Assembly (NCBI GenBank): GCA_036652735.1
Contig: JAVVVI010000006.1
Span: 1-64,000 of the forward strand
Direction of reading: 5' to 3'
Length of the DNA: 64,000 nucleotides
Source of the DNA: JAGOGN01 sp036652735
GTDB taxonomy: Bacteria; Bacillota; Clostridia; Lachnospirales; Lachnospiraceae
The position numbers and the translations under genes are program-made. This document shows positions 16,155 through 25,048 of the stretch, in pieces. The notes under the pieces were generated by a model, which saw nothing but the letters and a program-made list of their open reading frames with translations, was not told the DNA's origin and ran no database searches. Positions within the stretch are counted from its first letter, which is position 1. Each line of letters opens with the position of its first letter.

Positions 16155-16871
16155 CTATTGTTGTCGGCAGGTTAATAAAGCTTTTTCTTCTTTGGTTATA
16201 CTTCGGTATTCACCGGGAGACAACCCGCTATCCAGCTTTAATTCTCCCATTTGGATTCGTTTTAAATAAAGTACTTTCTTTCCAAGTGCAGCAAACATTC
16301 GCTTTACCTGATGAAATTTCCCCTCTGTAATGGTAAGGGTTGCTTTTGAAACAGTTCCGGATACCAGAATATCCAATTGTGCAGGCTTGGAAGGCTTCGC
16401 TTCCCCATAAGACAATCCCTTTGCCATGGCTTGTATGTCTTCCTCTCCTAAAGTTCCGGACACCTCTGCATAATAGGTCTTTGGAATATGCTTTGTGGGG
16501 GATAAAAGCTCATGGGCAAAGGCACCATCATCGGTTAAAATCAACAGCCCTTCTGTGTCAAGATCCAATCGTCCCACCGGAAAAAGTTCATGGGTGGTGG
16601 GGATATAATCACACACTGTTTTATACTGTCGATCCTTCGTTGCACTTACGCAGCCCTTGGGTTTATAAAACATATAATACAAATAAGGTTCATACGAGAG
16701 CAGTTGTTGGTCCAAACAAATGGATTGTTGCTCCGGATCAATTTTATCTTCCGGCTGACAAACATAACTTCCATCACAGGTCAGTCTTTTTGCCCGTATT
16801 ATTTTTTTGGCTTCACTTCTGGTACAGATTTTAAGCTGGGATAGGAACTTATCTGCTCTCATTTTTGCCAT
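16155..16871 (-). CDS. RsuA/RluB-family pseudouridine synthase
   Basis: The 238-residue protein has a short S4 domain (MRADKFLSQLKICTRSEAKKII) and the RsuA-type catalytic segment FPVGRLDLDTEGLLILTDDG, with the Asp in GRLDLD. The length and the KTYYAEVSG and EGKFHQVKRMF motifs fit 16S RsuA or the related RluB/RluE. It starts 3 bases after the M23 gene. The target uridine was not determined. Confidence 0.9.
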   Translation of the reverse strand: MAKMRADKFLSQLKICTRSEAKKIIRAKRLTCDGSYVCQPEDKIDPEQQSICLDQQLLSYEPYLYYMFYKPKGCVSATKDRQYKTVCDYIPTTHELFPVGRLDLDTEGLLILTDDGAFAHELLSPTKHIPKTYYAEVSGTLGEEDIQAMAKGLSYGEAKPSKPAQLDILVSGTVSKATLTITEGKFHQVKRMFAALGKKVLYLKRIQMGELKLDSGLSPGEYRSITKEEKALLTCRQQ

Positions 16872-16874
16872 ATA

Positions 16875-17531
16875 TTATTCACTCACTTTAATTTTATTGT
16901 CCTGAAGTTCTTTTAGCATCCAGTAGGGATTAATACTGGTTTCTTTTTGATGAATGGTTAGATATACCCCAAGATGCAAATGTACCGGGAATTGTCCAAC
17001 CGTTCCCTCAATCTCACTGTAACCGGTATCCCCCATAAATCCCAATAGCATACCTGCGGTTATGGAATCCCCCACCTGAAAATCGGAGGCATAGTCCGAT
17101 AAATGTGCATAATAAAAATACACACCATGTGGCGAACGAATTCCAATTCGATAGCCGCCTAGTTTTAGCCATCCTATGTTCTCAATGGTTCCATGAGAGA
17201 TACTTACAACCGGTGTATAGCCCCGCTCTTCCCTCTGTGGCATAAGATCACAGCCTTCATGCCCACGGGTTCCACCAACGGTACGTTCTGCCATCCACGA
17301 ATTTTCATAGGTTACCTCATAGGCTTCATGAGAACTGGATGCCGGTACAGGAAAATAAATAGCATCCTGCCACACAGCATCCAGAAGGTTACAATTTAAA
17401 CTGGGGTCTGCTTTTTCACGAATGGTATCAAACGAAAGCTTTTCTGTTAGCATAGTATGTGTAAGAAAATTACAAAAAAAGCTAATCGCAGTTACAATAC
17501 AGATCCGTTCCATGATTCGGCCGAGTTTCAA
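16875..17531 (-). CDS. Membrane-anchored M23 (LytM-like) peptidase
   Basis: The 218-residue protein has one N-terminal hydrophobic segment (CIVTAISFFCNFLTHTM), a linker, and a LytM domain with zinc ligands in GHEGCD and the second motif VHLHLG. M23 peptidases cut peptidoglycan cross-bridges; all three metal ligands are present, so activity is possible. The start is a TTG six bases after the pepD stop with a weak AAGAG site; an ATG at 17513 is the alternative. It is placed in a unit with pepD, suggesting co-transcription rather than shared function. Confidence 0.85.
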   Translation of the reverse strand: MKLGRIMERICIVTAISFFCNFLTHTMLTEKLSFDTIREKADPSLNCNLLDAVWQDAIYFPVPASSSHEAYEVTYENSWMAERTVGGTRGHEGCDLMPQREERGYTPVVSISHGTIENIGWLKLGGYRIGIRSPHGVYFYYAHLSDYASDFQVGDSITAGMLLGFMGDTGYSEIEGTVGQFPVHLHLGVYLTIHQKETSINPYWMLKELQDNKIKVSE

Positions 17532-17537
17532 ACGCTC

Positions 17538-18989
17538 TTATTTTGCTCTCTTTAAATATTCTACCAGTAAGTCCCAATACCGTTTGGTAGAAGCAATACT
17601 TAATCGTTCCTGTGGAGTATGAATGTCAAGATTCTTAGGTCCAAAGGAAACGGCGTCCAGTCCTTCTATTTTTCCGGATAAAAATCCACATTCCAGTCCT
17701 GCATGAATGGCTGTGATTTGTGGCTCTTCCTGAAATAAATCTCTGTATACGTCTGCGATGACGGTTCGAACTTTGGACTCTTCTTTATATTCCCATGCCG
17801 GATAATCTCCACTGATTTCAACACTTCCGCCTAAAAATTCTGCAAGGAAGGTTAATTTATCTGCAACATCATATTTTCTGGACTGTACGCTGCTGCGAAT
17901 AGAGAAGGACAAAAGGAATTCGGTATCATTTAACTTCATAATGCCGGGATTTAAGGAGGTCTCTACCAGTCCCGGTATTGTGATACTCATATGCTGTACA
18001 CCAAATGGCATCTCTCTTAAAAAGAATAGAATCTTTGTCTGTGTTGTTTTATCAAGTGCAGCTCTTGCACCAATTTCTTTTTTGGTTAAGGACAGGGTAA
18101 TGGCACTGTCTGTTGCCTTATATTCTTTCTTAAGAATTGCTTCGAAGGTATGGAGGGTCTCCATCACTTCTTCAACGGCAGTGGATTCTTCAATTACAAG
18201 CTCACATATGGACTGTCTGGTAATTGCATTATCTTTTTGTCCTCCTTGAAGCGTAACAATGGAAAACTCCTGTCGATCTTCCAGATATTTTAACACACGC
18301 CCCATAACCTGATTGGCACTGGCACGTTCTTTATTAATTTCAGAACCGGAATGACCACCGAATAAACCATGTACCTTTAGTTCACAAACGGTTCCGGTAG
18401 CAAGTTTTCTGGTTACCGGTAGGGTAACATGAAAGCCCATACCGCCGGCACAGCTTGTTAAAATCACACCTTCTTCATCGGAATCAATATTTAATAATTT
18501 CTTTCCGGTAATAGGGGTAAGATCAATGCCCTGTACTCCTTCCATACCGGTTTCTTCATCCACCGTGAAGATTACTTCCAGTCTTGGATGCTGTAATTCA
18601 TTGGAATCCAGGATTGCCAATGCATATGCAACTGCAATTCCATCATCCCCACCTAATGTAGTTCCTCTTGCTTTTAAGAACTCTCCATCTACATATAAAT
18701 CCAGACCATCTTTTTCAAAGTCAATGGTAACGCCTTCGTCTTTTTCACAAACCATATCTAAATGACCCTGAATAATAACAGGATCCGACTGTTCGTAACC
18801 GGCAGTCGCCTCTTTAATAATAATCACATTATTTAAGTCATCCTGGTAGTACTCCAGATTTCTTGTTTTAGCAAATGAGGTACAAAAATCACTAATCCGT
18901 TTTGTATCACCGGAACCATGTGGAATCTTGCATAGTTCTTCAAAGTAATGAAATACATTTTCCGGCTGTAAGTTTAAACTGTTTTTCAT
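17538..18989 (-). CDS. pepD: Aminoacyl-histidine dipeptidase (M20 family, PepD)
   Basis: The 483-residue protein has the PepD layout: QGHLDMVCEKD (metal His and Asp), GGDDGIAVAYAL (bridging Asp), VDEETGMEGVQG (catalytic and metal Glu) and IHAGLECGFLSGK (late ligands). It hydrolyses Xaa-His and other dipeptides in the cytoplasm. The ATG has AAGGAGG seven bases upstream. It is divergent from the ylbJ-like gene across an AT-rich 56-bp region, and probably heads the unit down to recU. Confidence 0.95.
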   Translation of the reverse strand: MKNSLNLQPENVFHYFEELCKIPHGSGDTKRISDFCTSFAKTRNLEYYQDDLNNVIIIKEATAGYEQSDPVIIQGHLDMVCEKDEGVTIDFEKDGLDLYVDGEFLKARGTTLGGDDGIAVAYALAILDSNELQHPRLEVIFTVDEETGMEGVQGIDLTPITGKKLLNIDSDEEGVILTSCAGGMGFHVTLPVTRKLATGTVCELKVHGLFGGHSGSEINKERASANQVMGRVLKYLEDRQEFSIVTLQGGQKDNAITRQSICELVIEESTAVEEVMETLHTFEAILKKEYKATDSAITLSLTKKEIGARAALDKTTQTKILFFLREMPFGVQHMSITIPGLVETSLNPGIMKLNDTEFLLSFSIRSSVQSRKYDVADKLTFLAEFLGGSVEISGDYPAWEYKEESKVRTVIADVYRDLFQEEPQITAIHAGLECGFLSGKIEGLDAVSFGPKNLDIHTPQERLSIASTKRYWDLLVEYLKRAK

Positions 18990-19012
18990 ACAATAACCTC
19001 CTTATGCACTAG

Positions 19013-19040
19013 GCATATTCATTTTATTTTAAAATATAAT
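19013..19040 (+). promoter_or_regulatory. Possible sporulation-type (sigma-E-like) promoter of ylbJ
   Basis: GCATATT (19013-19019), a 13-base spacer and AATATAAT (19033-19040) resemble the sigma-E pattern of Bacillus/Clostridium (GxATATT and CATACAAT). The ATG follows only 5 bases after the -10, which would give a leaderless or nearly leaderless mRNA. No good sigma-A -35 was found there. Confidence 0.35.
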
Positions 19041-19045
19041 GAATT

Positions 19046-19981
19046 ATGAAAAGAAAATTAACCATCTTCATTATATTTTTAATCTTAATATATTTGCTCA
19101 GTTGTCCACAACATGCGTATTTCTACGCAAAAGATGGGATTTTATTATGGTACAGTAAAATTCTTCCAACCTTGCTTCCCTTTACAATTCTTATGAATAT
19201 TATACTTCCCCTTGGAATCTTAAATCCTCTTTGTAATGGTCTGGAGAAAAAATTAAAAAGAATACTTCCCATCAGTGTCTATGGATGGTATGTTTTCTTT
19301 TGCGGATATCTATTTGGTTTTCCAATGGGGGCAAAAGTCACTGCGGACTTGGTTCATCAAAAGAAACTCTCCATTGCGGAAGGTAATATTCTGGGCAGTT
19401 CCTGTAATCAATTTGGCCCCATGTTCATTAGCAGTTATATCATGACACAATCCCTGCATTGCAGTTTTTATATGATTCCCGGATTTGTTATTTTATATGG
19501 TTCATCCCTGGTTGTAATGATTGCTCAATTTCTTATCTTACACAATCCCAGTACCCCCCAAAAGCGTAATCCAATACGACCGGTTTCAAAACAGTCCCTT
19601 ACTTTCCAAATTTTGGATGGGGCCATTATGAATGGATTTGAACTTATGCTAAAACTATGTGGTTATATCGTTATTTTTTCCTTGCTTTCCGGCATGATTA
19701 GTGCACTTCCTGACTTTGGTACTTATGTTGGTGAAGCAGCCACCGGCTTGTTGGAAGTAACAAATGGTATTCATGCCATAACCTCCACCAACCTTGCTTT
19801 TTCTGAAAAATTTATCTTCTGTCTTGGAATAACGTCCTTTGGTGGACTTTCAGGTTTGGCACAAACGGCCTCTTTTTATAAAAAAAGTGGATTGTCCATA
19901 TGTTATTACTGCTGCGTAAAAATTGCAAACGGAGTCCTCACTGTTTTATTCAGCATCTTCTTCTTATCCCTGGTTTCCTAA
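19046..19981 (+). CDS. ylbJ: YlbJ-like sporulation integral membrane protein
   Basis: The 311-residue protein has several hydrophobic segments and a nucleoside-recognition (GATE)-type pattern: YSKILPTLLPFTILMNIIL, GYLFGFPMGAKV and ITSFGGLSGLAQ. YlbJ is a membrane protein required for heat-resistant spores in Bacillus and belongs to the sigma-E regulon there. No ribosome site precedes the ATG. Its stop is one base from the stop of the opposing coiled-coil gene, so no terminator fits between them. Confidence 0.85.
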   Translation: MKRKLTIFIIFLILIYLLSCPQHAYFYAKDGILLWYSKILPTLLPFTILMNIILPLGILNPLCNGLEKKLKRILPISVYGWYVFFCGYLFGFPMGAKVTADLVHQKKLSIAEGNILGSSCNQFGPMFISSYIMTQSLHCSFYMIPGFVILYGSSLVVMIAQFLILHNPSTPQKRNPIRPVSKQSLTFQILDGAIMNGFELMLKLCGYIVIFSLLSGMISALPDFGTYVGEAATGLLEVTNGIHAITSTNLAFSEKFIFCLGITSFGGLSGLAQTASFYKKSGLSICYYCCVKIANGVLTVLFSIFFLSLVS

Positions 19982-19982
19982 A

Positions 19983-20615
19983 CTATTTTTCGCTTCCTTC
20001 TGTGTCAAATTCTATCATTGCAGCTTCGTCATAGTCACGATTTTCCTGACTGTCTTCTGCTTCCTGGGCATCTAATTCCGCAGGGGATAATTCGGTTCTG
20101 TTTGCATCCACAATATCATAACAATGCTGAAGGTTTGTATAGAAATTATCAAATTTTGCCCTGGAGGTCTCCATTGTGGTGCTTATAATGCTCTCCATAT
20201 TATTCAACATATCATCGGTATAACTAATGGACGCCATACGGATATTGTTGGCATCGGTGGTGGCATTGTCCAGTATCTCCTGTGCCTGATTGGTTGCGAT
20301 TAATACAACTTCATTTGCCTGTGCATAGGCCTGCTGCATAATTTGATGCTCACTTACCAGTTCGGTTGTGTGAATCTGTGCTTCCGCAATAACGGCCTCT
20401 GCCTTTGCTTGCGCATCTGCCATAATTGCTTCTTTATTACTGATAATTTTCTGATATTTTTTGATTTCCTCAGGAGTTTTAAGTTTCAATTCCGTTAAGA
20501 GTTCTTCCAGCTCATCTTTATTTACAACAATTTTTGTATTGGATAATGGATAAAATTTGCAGCTGTCAATATAATCTTCAATCTCTTCGATGATCTGTTC
20601 CATTCTACTTATCAT
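19983..20615 (-). CDS. DivIVA/ATPase-like coiled-coil protein
   Basis: The 210-residue product starts MISRMEQIIEEIEDYIDS, then has a long Ala/Glu/Gln-rich coiled coil (about 60-155, with AKAEAVIAEAQIHTTELV) and an acidic tail. Similar coiled-coil proteins in Lachnospiraceae sit after coaD and are annotated as ATPase subunit-like or DivIVA-like; no function is known. The ATG at 20615 has AGGAG upstream and overlaps the coaD stop by 11 bases. It is the last gene of the yicC unit. Confidence 0.75.
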   Translation of the reverse strand: MISRMEQIIEEIEDYIDSCKFYPLSNTKIVVNKDELEELLTELKLKTPEEIKKYQKIISNKEAIMADAQAKAEAVIAEAQIHTTELVSEHQIMQQAYAQANEVVLIATNQAQEILDNATTDANNIRMASISYTDDMLNNMESIISTTMETSRAKFDNFYTNLQHCYDIVDANRTELSPAELDAQEAEDSQENRDYDEAAMIEFDTEGSEK

Positions 20616-21117
20616 TTTTATTACACTCCTTATCTCTTGAACTATTAAATTTTTCATAAATATTATTAACTATCCTACTGGGTACAAAACGGGAAATATC
20701 ACCGCCATAGGATGCTACTTCACGAACAATGGTAGAGCTAAGATACGCATATTCCAAATTAGTTGTAAAAAATACCGTATCTACGTCCGGATTGACAACA
20801 CGGTTTGTCTGTGCAATTTGTAATTCATAGTCAAAATCCGTAACTGCCCGAAGTCCCCTAATTATAAAATTTATATTATTTTGTCTTGCATAATCAACTA
20901 AAAGACCTTCAAAAGAATCTACTTTTACATTTGGAAATTCAACCATAATCTCCTCTAACATACTAACACGTTCCTCTACAGAAAACAACGGAATTTTCGT
21001 GCTGTTGCGTAGTACACCAACGATTAATTCATCCACCATTTTGGATGAACGTTTAATAATATCCATATGACCATTTGTAATTGGATCAAAGCTTCCCGGA
21101 TAGATTGCTCGTATCAT
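20605..21117 (-). CDS. coaD: Phosphopantetheine adenylyltransferase
   Basis: The 170-residue protein opens MIRAIYPGSFDPITNGHMD and has the family signature through NFIIRGLRAVTDFDYE and LSSTIVREVASYGGD. It adds AMP to 4'-phosphopantetheine, the penultimate step of coenzyme A synthesis. The rsmD stop overlaps its start as ATGA with GGTAGGAG upstream; rsmD-coaD is a common pair in Firmicutes. Confidence 0.97.
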   Translation of the reverse strand: MIRAIYPGSFDPITNGHMDIIKRSSKMVDELIVGVLRNSTKIPLFSVEERVSMLEEIMVEFPNVKVDSFEGLLVDYARQNNINFIIRGLRAVTDFDYELQIAQTNRVVNPDVDTVFFTTNLEYAYLSSTIVREVASYGGDISRFVPSRIVNNIYEKFNSSRDKECNKNDK

Positions 21118-21680
21118 TTGTTCTCTCCTACCATGCGCTGAATAAAAACATGTGCATTTGTTTTGTATTTTTTGTATCGTACCTGACAGAACCCCAATTC
21201 CTCAAGATAATCAAGTGGATTCTCAATAGCGGTTTCAACAATGATGGTTGTATCACAATCCACAAAGGATGCCTTGGACAAAATCGTAAGAACCTTACGA
21301 TACAGGTCCTGGTGATAGGGGGGATCCAGAAAGATATAATCATAACCACGCTCACCCTGCATTCGATTTAGTGCTGTTGGTACGTCTCCCTCTATAAGCC
21401 TGCATTGATTTTCAAAACCGGTAAATGCAATATTTTCCCGAATACAGGCAATTGCTTCTTTGTTCTTCTCAATAAAAGTAGCCGATTTTGCACCACGGCT
21501 CACTGCCTCTAAACCAATTGCACCACTTCCACTAAATAAATCAAGGAAATTGGTATCACAAATCGTTGGCGAAAGAATGTTAAACAACGTCTCTTTTATG
21601 CGATCCGTGGTTGGTCTGGTATCCAGTCCACTTGGAGATTTCAGTGGAAGGCTTCGGGCTGTTCCTGCTATAATTCGCAT
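21114..21680 (-). CDS. rsmD: 16S rRNA m2G966 methyltransferase RsmD
   Basis: The 188-residue protein has MRIIAGTARSLPLKSP at the start, the SAM-binding FLDLFSGSGAIGLEAVSRG, and the catalytic FLDPPYH motif. RsmD methylates G966 of 16S rRNA during 30S assembly. The start lies 13 bases inside the end of cinA with GAGGAG in the cinA codons, so translation is coupled. Confidence 0.96.
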   Translation of the reverse strand: MRIIAGTARSLPLKSPSGLDTRPTTDRIKETLFNILSPTICDTNFLDLFSGSGAIGLEAVSRGAKSATFIEKNKEAIACIRENIAFTGFENQCRLIEGDVPTALNRMQGERGYDYIFLDPPYHQDLYRKVLTILSKASFVDCDTTIIVETAIENPLDYLEELGFCQVRYKKYKTNAHVFIQRMVGENK

Positions 21681-22921
21681 TTGTTCTCCTCATTCATTTG
21701 ATTCCAAAGAAGTGTTAACGCTGCTGTTACAGCGGATTCTCTTACCTTTTGTCTGGATGAAGTTCTGGATAGTTTCCGAACCTCTACCTTATTATGACTG
21801 GCACATCCAATGTACACAAGACCCACCGGTGTCTGGGGCGTTCCACCATTTGGACCGGCAATACCTGTGATGGAAAGTGCATAATCACTGTTTGTAGCAT
21901 TCCGACATCCAATTGCCATTTCTCTTGCAACCGCCTCACTTACCACACCATGGTTTCTAAGGGACTCTTCACTGACACCCAGAAGCTTTTGCTTGGAAGA
22001 TTCGGAATATGTAATATAGCCTTCTTTTAATACCATTGATATTCCGGAAGCATTTACAAGACGACCGCAAAGAAGTCCGCCGGTACAGGATTCCGCGGTG
22101 GATATGGTTTTCTTGTGTTTCGTTAAAAATGCACAAATGGCATCTTCCAGCTCAATGGATTCTTCCATTGTAAAAATATGTTGATCAAAGCGCTTCTTTA
22201 GTTCCTCAATTACAGGTTCCATTATCTCAAATGCCAGTTCCCTGGTCTGGGCTTTGGCACTTACCCTTAAATGCACTTCCCCTGTTTTGGCATAAGTCGC
22301 AATGGTGGGATTGGTCTGGGTTTCAATTAAATCCAGAATCTGCGTCTCCACGGAGCTCTCGCCTACATCCACTAATTTAATCATCCTGGACACGATTACT
22401 TCCTTGCTTTTATCCCTTAAATAAGGATACACTGCGTTCTGAAACATGGGAATCAATTCGTTAGGAGGACCGGGCAGGAGGATTGCCGTGCAATTCTCCT
22501 CTTCCATAATAATTCCGGGAGCGGTTCCATTTTGATTGATTAGTACCTTACATCCTTCCGGAACCAGTGCCTGTTTTAAATTATTTGCAGTCATTTCTTT
22601 ATTAAAACGTTGAAACGATGCAATTAAGGCCTCTTTTGCCTGTCTGTCTTCTATTAAATTCCTTTGAAAATAACCGGCCACCACTTCTTTTGTTAAATCA
22701 TCCTGGGTAGGTCCAAGTCCTCCACTGAATAGAATGATATCACTTCGCTTTGCGGCAAGTTCAATTGTCTGTTCTAACCGTTCTCGATTATCCCCAACAA
22801 CGGTTTGAAAATACATGGATAATCCAAGGCCTGCACATTGTTCAGAAAGATAGGCAGCATTGGTATTAATAATATTACCCATTAAAATCTCAGTTCCTAC
22901 ACATATTATTTCTGCAATCAT
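21668..22921 (-). CDS. cinA: CinA-family nucleotide amidohydrolase
   Basis: The 417-residue protein has the MoaB-like N-terminal domain (EIICVGTEILMGNIINTNA, FSGGLGPTQDDLTKE) and the C-terminal amidohydrolase domain (TISTAESCTGGLLCGRL with the active Ser, then ITGIAGPNGGTPQTPVG). CinA/PncC enzymes convert NMN to deamido-NMN in pyridine nucleotide recycling, which fits with nadD in the same genome. It begins 9 bases after pgsA. Confidence 0.95.
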   Translation of the reverse strand: MIAEIICVGTEILMGNIINTNAAYLSEQCAGLGLSMYFQTVVGDNRERLEQTIELAAKRSDIILFSGGLGPTQDDLTKEVVAGYFQRNLIEDRQAKEALIASFQRFNKEMTANNLKQALVPEGCKVLINQNGTAPGIIMEEENCTAILLPGPPNELIPMFQNAVYPYLRDKSKEVIVSRMIKLVDVGESSVETQILDLIETQTNPTIATYAKTGEVHLRVSAKAQTRELAFEIMEPVIEELKKRFDQHIFTMEESIELEDAICAFLTKHKKTISTAESCTGGLLCGRLVNASGISMVLKEGYITYSESSKQKLLGVSEESLRNHGVVSEAVAREMAIGCRNATNSDYALSITGIAGPNGGTPQTPVGLVYIGCASHNKVEVRKLSRTSSRQKVRESAVTAALTLLWNQMNEENKCEL

Positions 22922-22930
22922 CCTGTCTCC

Positions 22931-23473
22931 TTACTTCTGTTCATTTAATACACTTCTATTTTGAATCAGATAATCCACAAGTGATATGATGGTCAAGGTT
23001 ACCGCTAAACCAATAAGAATCCATTCGATTAAATGATAAATTGGATGTTGTATGTGAAGAATTAACACAATAACCATAACCATTTGGGTGGTTGTCTTTA
23101 ATTTACCCCAGATTCCTGCTGCAATTACAATGTTGTTATCCGATGCAATCAAACGAAAACCGGAGATAATAAATTCTCTGCAAATAATAATTAAAACAAC
23201 CCAAGCCGGAATTAATTTTAAATCCATTAAACAGATAATGGCAGAGCATACTAATAGCTTATCGGCTAAGGGATCCATAAATTTTCCGAAATTGGTTACC
23301 AAATTGTATTTTCTGGCAATTTTTCCATCCAATAAATCCGTGAGACTGGCAACAACAAAGATTACCAATGCGATATAGTTTCCATAACCCGGAAAATAAG
23401 GTGCCAGTAAAAAGAATACAAAAAAGGGAATTAAAATTACTCGAAATATAGTTAACTTATTAGGTAAATTCAT
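22931..23473 (-). CDS. pgsA: CDP-diacylglycerol-glycerol-3-phosphate phosphatidyltransferase
   Basis: The 180-residue membrane protein has the CDP-alcohol phosphotransferase motif (SLTDLLDGKIARKYNLVTNFGKFMDPLADK, here in parts: DLLDGKIARK and GKFMDPLADK) and several hydrophobic helices. It makes phosphatidylglycerol phosphate, the first committed step of phosphatidylglycerol synthesis. Its ribosome site lies close to the rimO stop, which is one base away. Confidence 0.96.
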   Translation of the reverse strand: MNLPNKLTIFRVILIPFFVFFLLAPYFPGYGNYIALVIFVVASLTDLLDGKIARKYNLVTNFGKFMDPLADKLLVCSAIICLMDLKLIPAWVVLIIICREFIISGFRLIASDNNIVIAAGIWGKLKTTTQMVMVIVLILHIQHPIYHLIEWILIGLAVTLTIISLVDYLIQNRSVLNEQK

Positions 23474-23474
23474 A

Positions 23475-24797
23475 TTAAACGATCTCTCCTATCAAATCAT
23501 ATTCATATGCACCGGTTACGTTTACACGTACAAAATCACCGGTCATAAGTTCTTCTTCTGTTGTAATAAATAGATATCCGTCAATATCCGGTGCATCTCG
23601 GTATGTTCTTGCCACATAAGAATGTTCCTCTTGAACTTTACCTTCAATCATCACCAAATAGGTCTCTCCAATTAAAGATACATTCTTTTGTGCAATCATG
23701 GTTTCCGATAATTCCATTAGCTCTCCACGCCATAGTTCACTTAGTTCTTCCGGAACCTGATTTGGAAACTGAATGGATGGAGTATCTTCTTCCGGTGAAT
23801 AATTAAAGACTCCCAAACGTTCAAACTTCATGTCCTGAATAAACCTTAAGAGTTCTTGGTGTTCTTCTTCTGTCTCTCCTGGAAATCCACTAATCAGTGT
23901 TGTACGAATACAAATATCCGGTATTTTTTCCCGTAGCGTTTGAATTTTTTCCACTAATTCATTGTGAGTGGTGCGTCGTCCCATGCTCTTTAGAATTTTA
24001 TCACTGGAATGTTGAATTGGCATATCAAGATAATGACATACTTTTTCATTCCGTAAAATGGATGCAATCAAGGTATCGTCAATCTCTTCCGGATAACAAT
24101 ACAGAATACGGATCCACACCAAGCCCTCTAATTTATTTAACTGATCCAAGAGTTTATATAACGATTTTTCACCATACAAATCCATTCCATAAAGGGTGGT
24201 TTCCTGGGCTACAAGAATTAATTCTTTTACACCGCCCTCCACTAAGGTACGTGCCTGTTCCACAAGCTCCTCTATTGGTACACTGCGGTAAGGGCCTCTA
24301 ATTTGTGGTATAATGCAATAGGTACAATTCTTATTGCAGCCTTCCGCAATTTTTAAATGTGCAAAATGCCCGGGAGTAGATAAAATCCGCTTGGTTTTCT
24401 GGCTTGGAAGGGAGGTAAGCGTGTGAAATACCTTGACACAGTCTCCCTTTAAGGTGCGTTCCAAGGCTGCTGCAATTTCATCATATGAATTTGTTCCTAA
24501 TAGTGCATCCACTTCCGGAATCTCTGTTAAAATCTCATTCTGATAACGCTGTGCAAGGCAGCCGGTTACAATTAAAGCTTTGCACTTTCCTTCTTCCTTC
24601 CATTTTGCCATTTCCAGAATGGTTTCAATGCTTTCTTCTTTTGCATCGCGAATAAAGCAGCAGGAATTCACAATAATGATATCCGCTTCTTCTTCAACAT
24701 CGGTAAATTCGTAGCCGGATTCTGCCAGCATTCCTAACATAAATTCAGTATCCACCAGGTTTTTATCGCAGCCAAGGGATATAAATAATACCTTCAT
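23475..24797 (-). CDS. rimO: Ribosomal protein S12 methylthiotransferase RimO
   Basis: The 440-residue protein has the methylthiotransferase N-terminal domain (SLGCDKNLVDTEFMLGML, VNSCCFIRDAKEESI, VTGCLAQRY: three cluster Cys), the radical SAM motif CNKNCTYCIIP and a C-terminal TRAM domain. RimO adds a methylthio group to Asp88 of S12. It differs from the MiaB at 45356-46747 by its CDKNLVD start and the DMPIQHSSDKIL region. Confidence 0.95.
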   Translation of the reverse strand: MKVLFISLGCDKNLVDTEFMLGMLAESGYEFTDVEEEADIIIVNSCCFIRDAKEESIETILEMAKWKEEGKCKALIVTGCLAQRYQNEILTEIPEVDALLGTNSYDEIAAALERTLKGDCVKVFHTLTSLPSQKTKRILSTPGHFAHLKIAEGCNKNCTYCIIPQIRGPYRSVPIEELVEQARTLVEGGVKELILVAQETTLYGMDLYGEKSLYKLLDQLNKLEGLVWIRILYCYPEEIDDTLIASILRNEKVCHYLDMPIQHSSDKILKSMGRRTTHNELVEKIQTLREKIPDICIRTTLISGFPGETEEEHQELLRFIQDMKFERLGVFNYSPEEDTPSIQFPNQVPEELSELWRGELMELSETMIAQKNVSLIGETYLVMIEGKVQEEHSYVARTYRDAPDIDGYLFITTEEELMTGDFVRVNVTGAYEYDLIGEIV

Positions 24798-24812
24798 ATC
24801 AATTACTCCCTG

Positions 24813-25046
24813 TTATTCTTCATCTGTGACAATCTTAACTTCACCTTTGTACAATTCTTCTACGGCAATGGAAAAAGGTTTGTTGCAGGATGCTTTTACC
24901 TTTGGTTCCGCCCCATCAATAAGTTGGCGTGCTCTTTTTGCTGTTGCAATAACGATGGAATAACGGCTGTTAACCACTGGTTCTTCCCCAATTTCAACCT
25001 CACTATTTACGACTTTCATTAAATCAGTATAAGATGGATGTAACAT
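24813..25046 (-). CDS. rpoZ: RNA polymerase omega subunit
   Basis: The 77-residue protein has RYSIVIATAKRARQL, the core omega helix, and follows gmk with a 2-base gap. Omega helps fold and assemble beta-prime. The pair gmk-rpoZ with remA and yicC upstream is the conserved Firmicute order. Confidence 0.93.
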   Translation of the reverse strand: MLHPSYTDLMKVVNSEVEIGEEPVVNSRYSIVIATAKRARQLIDGAEPKVKASCNKPFSIAVEELYKGEVKIVTDEE

Positions 25047-25048
25047 AT

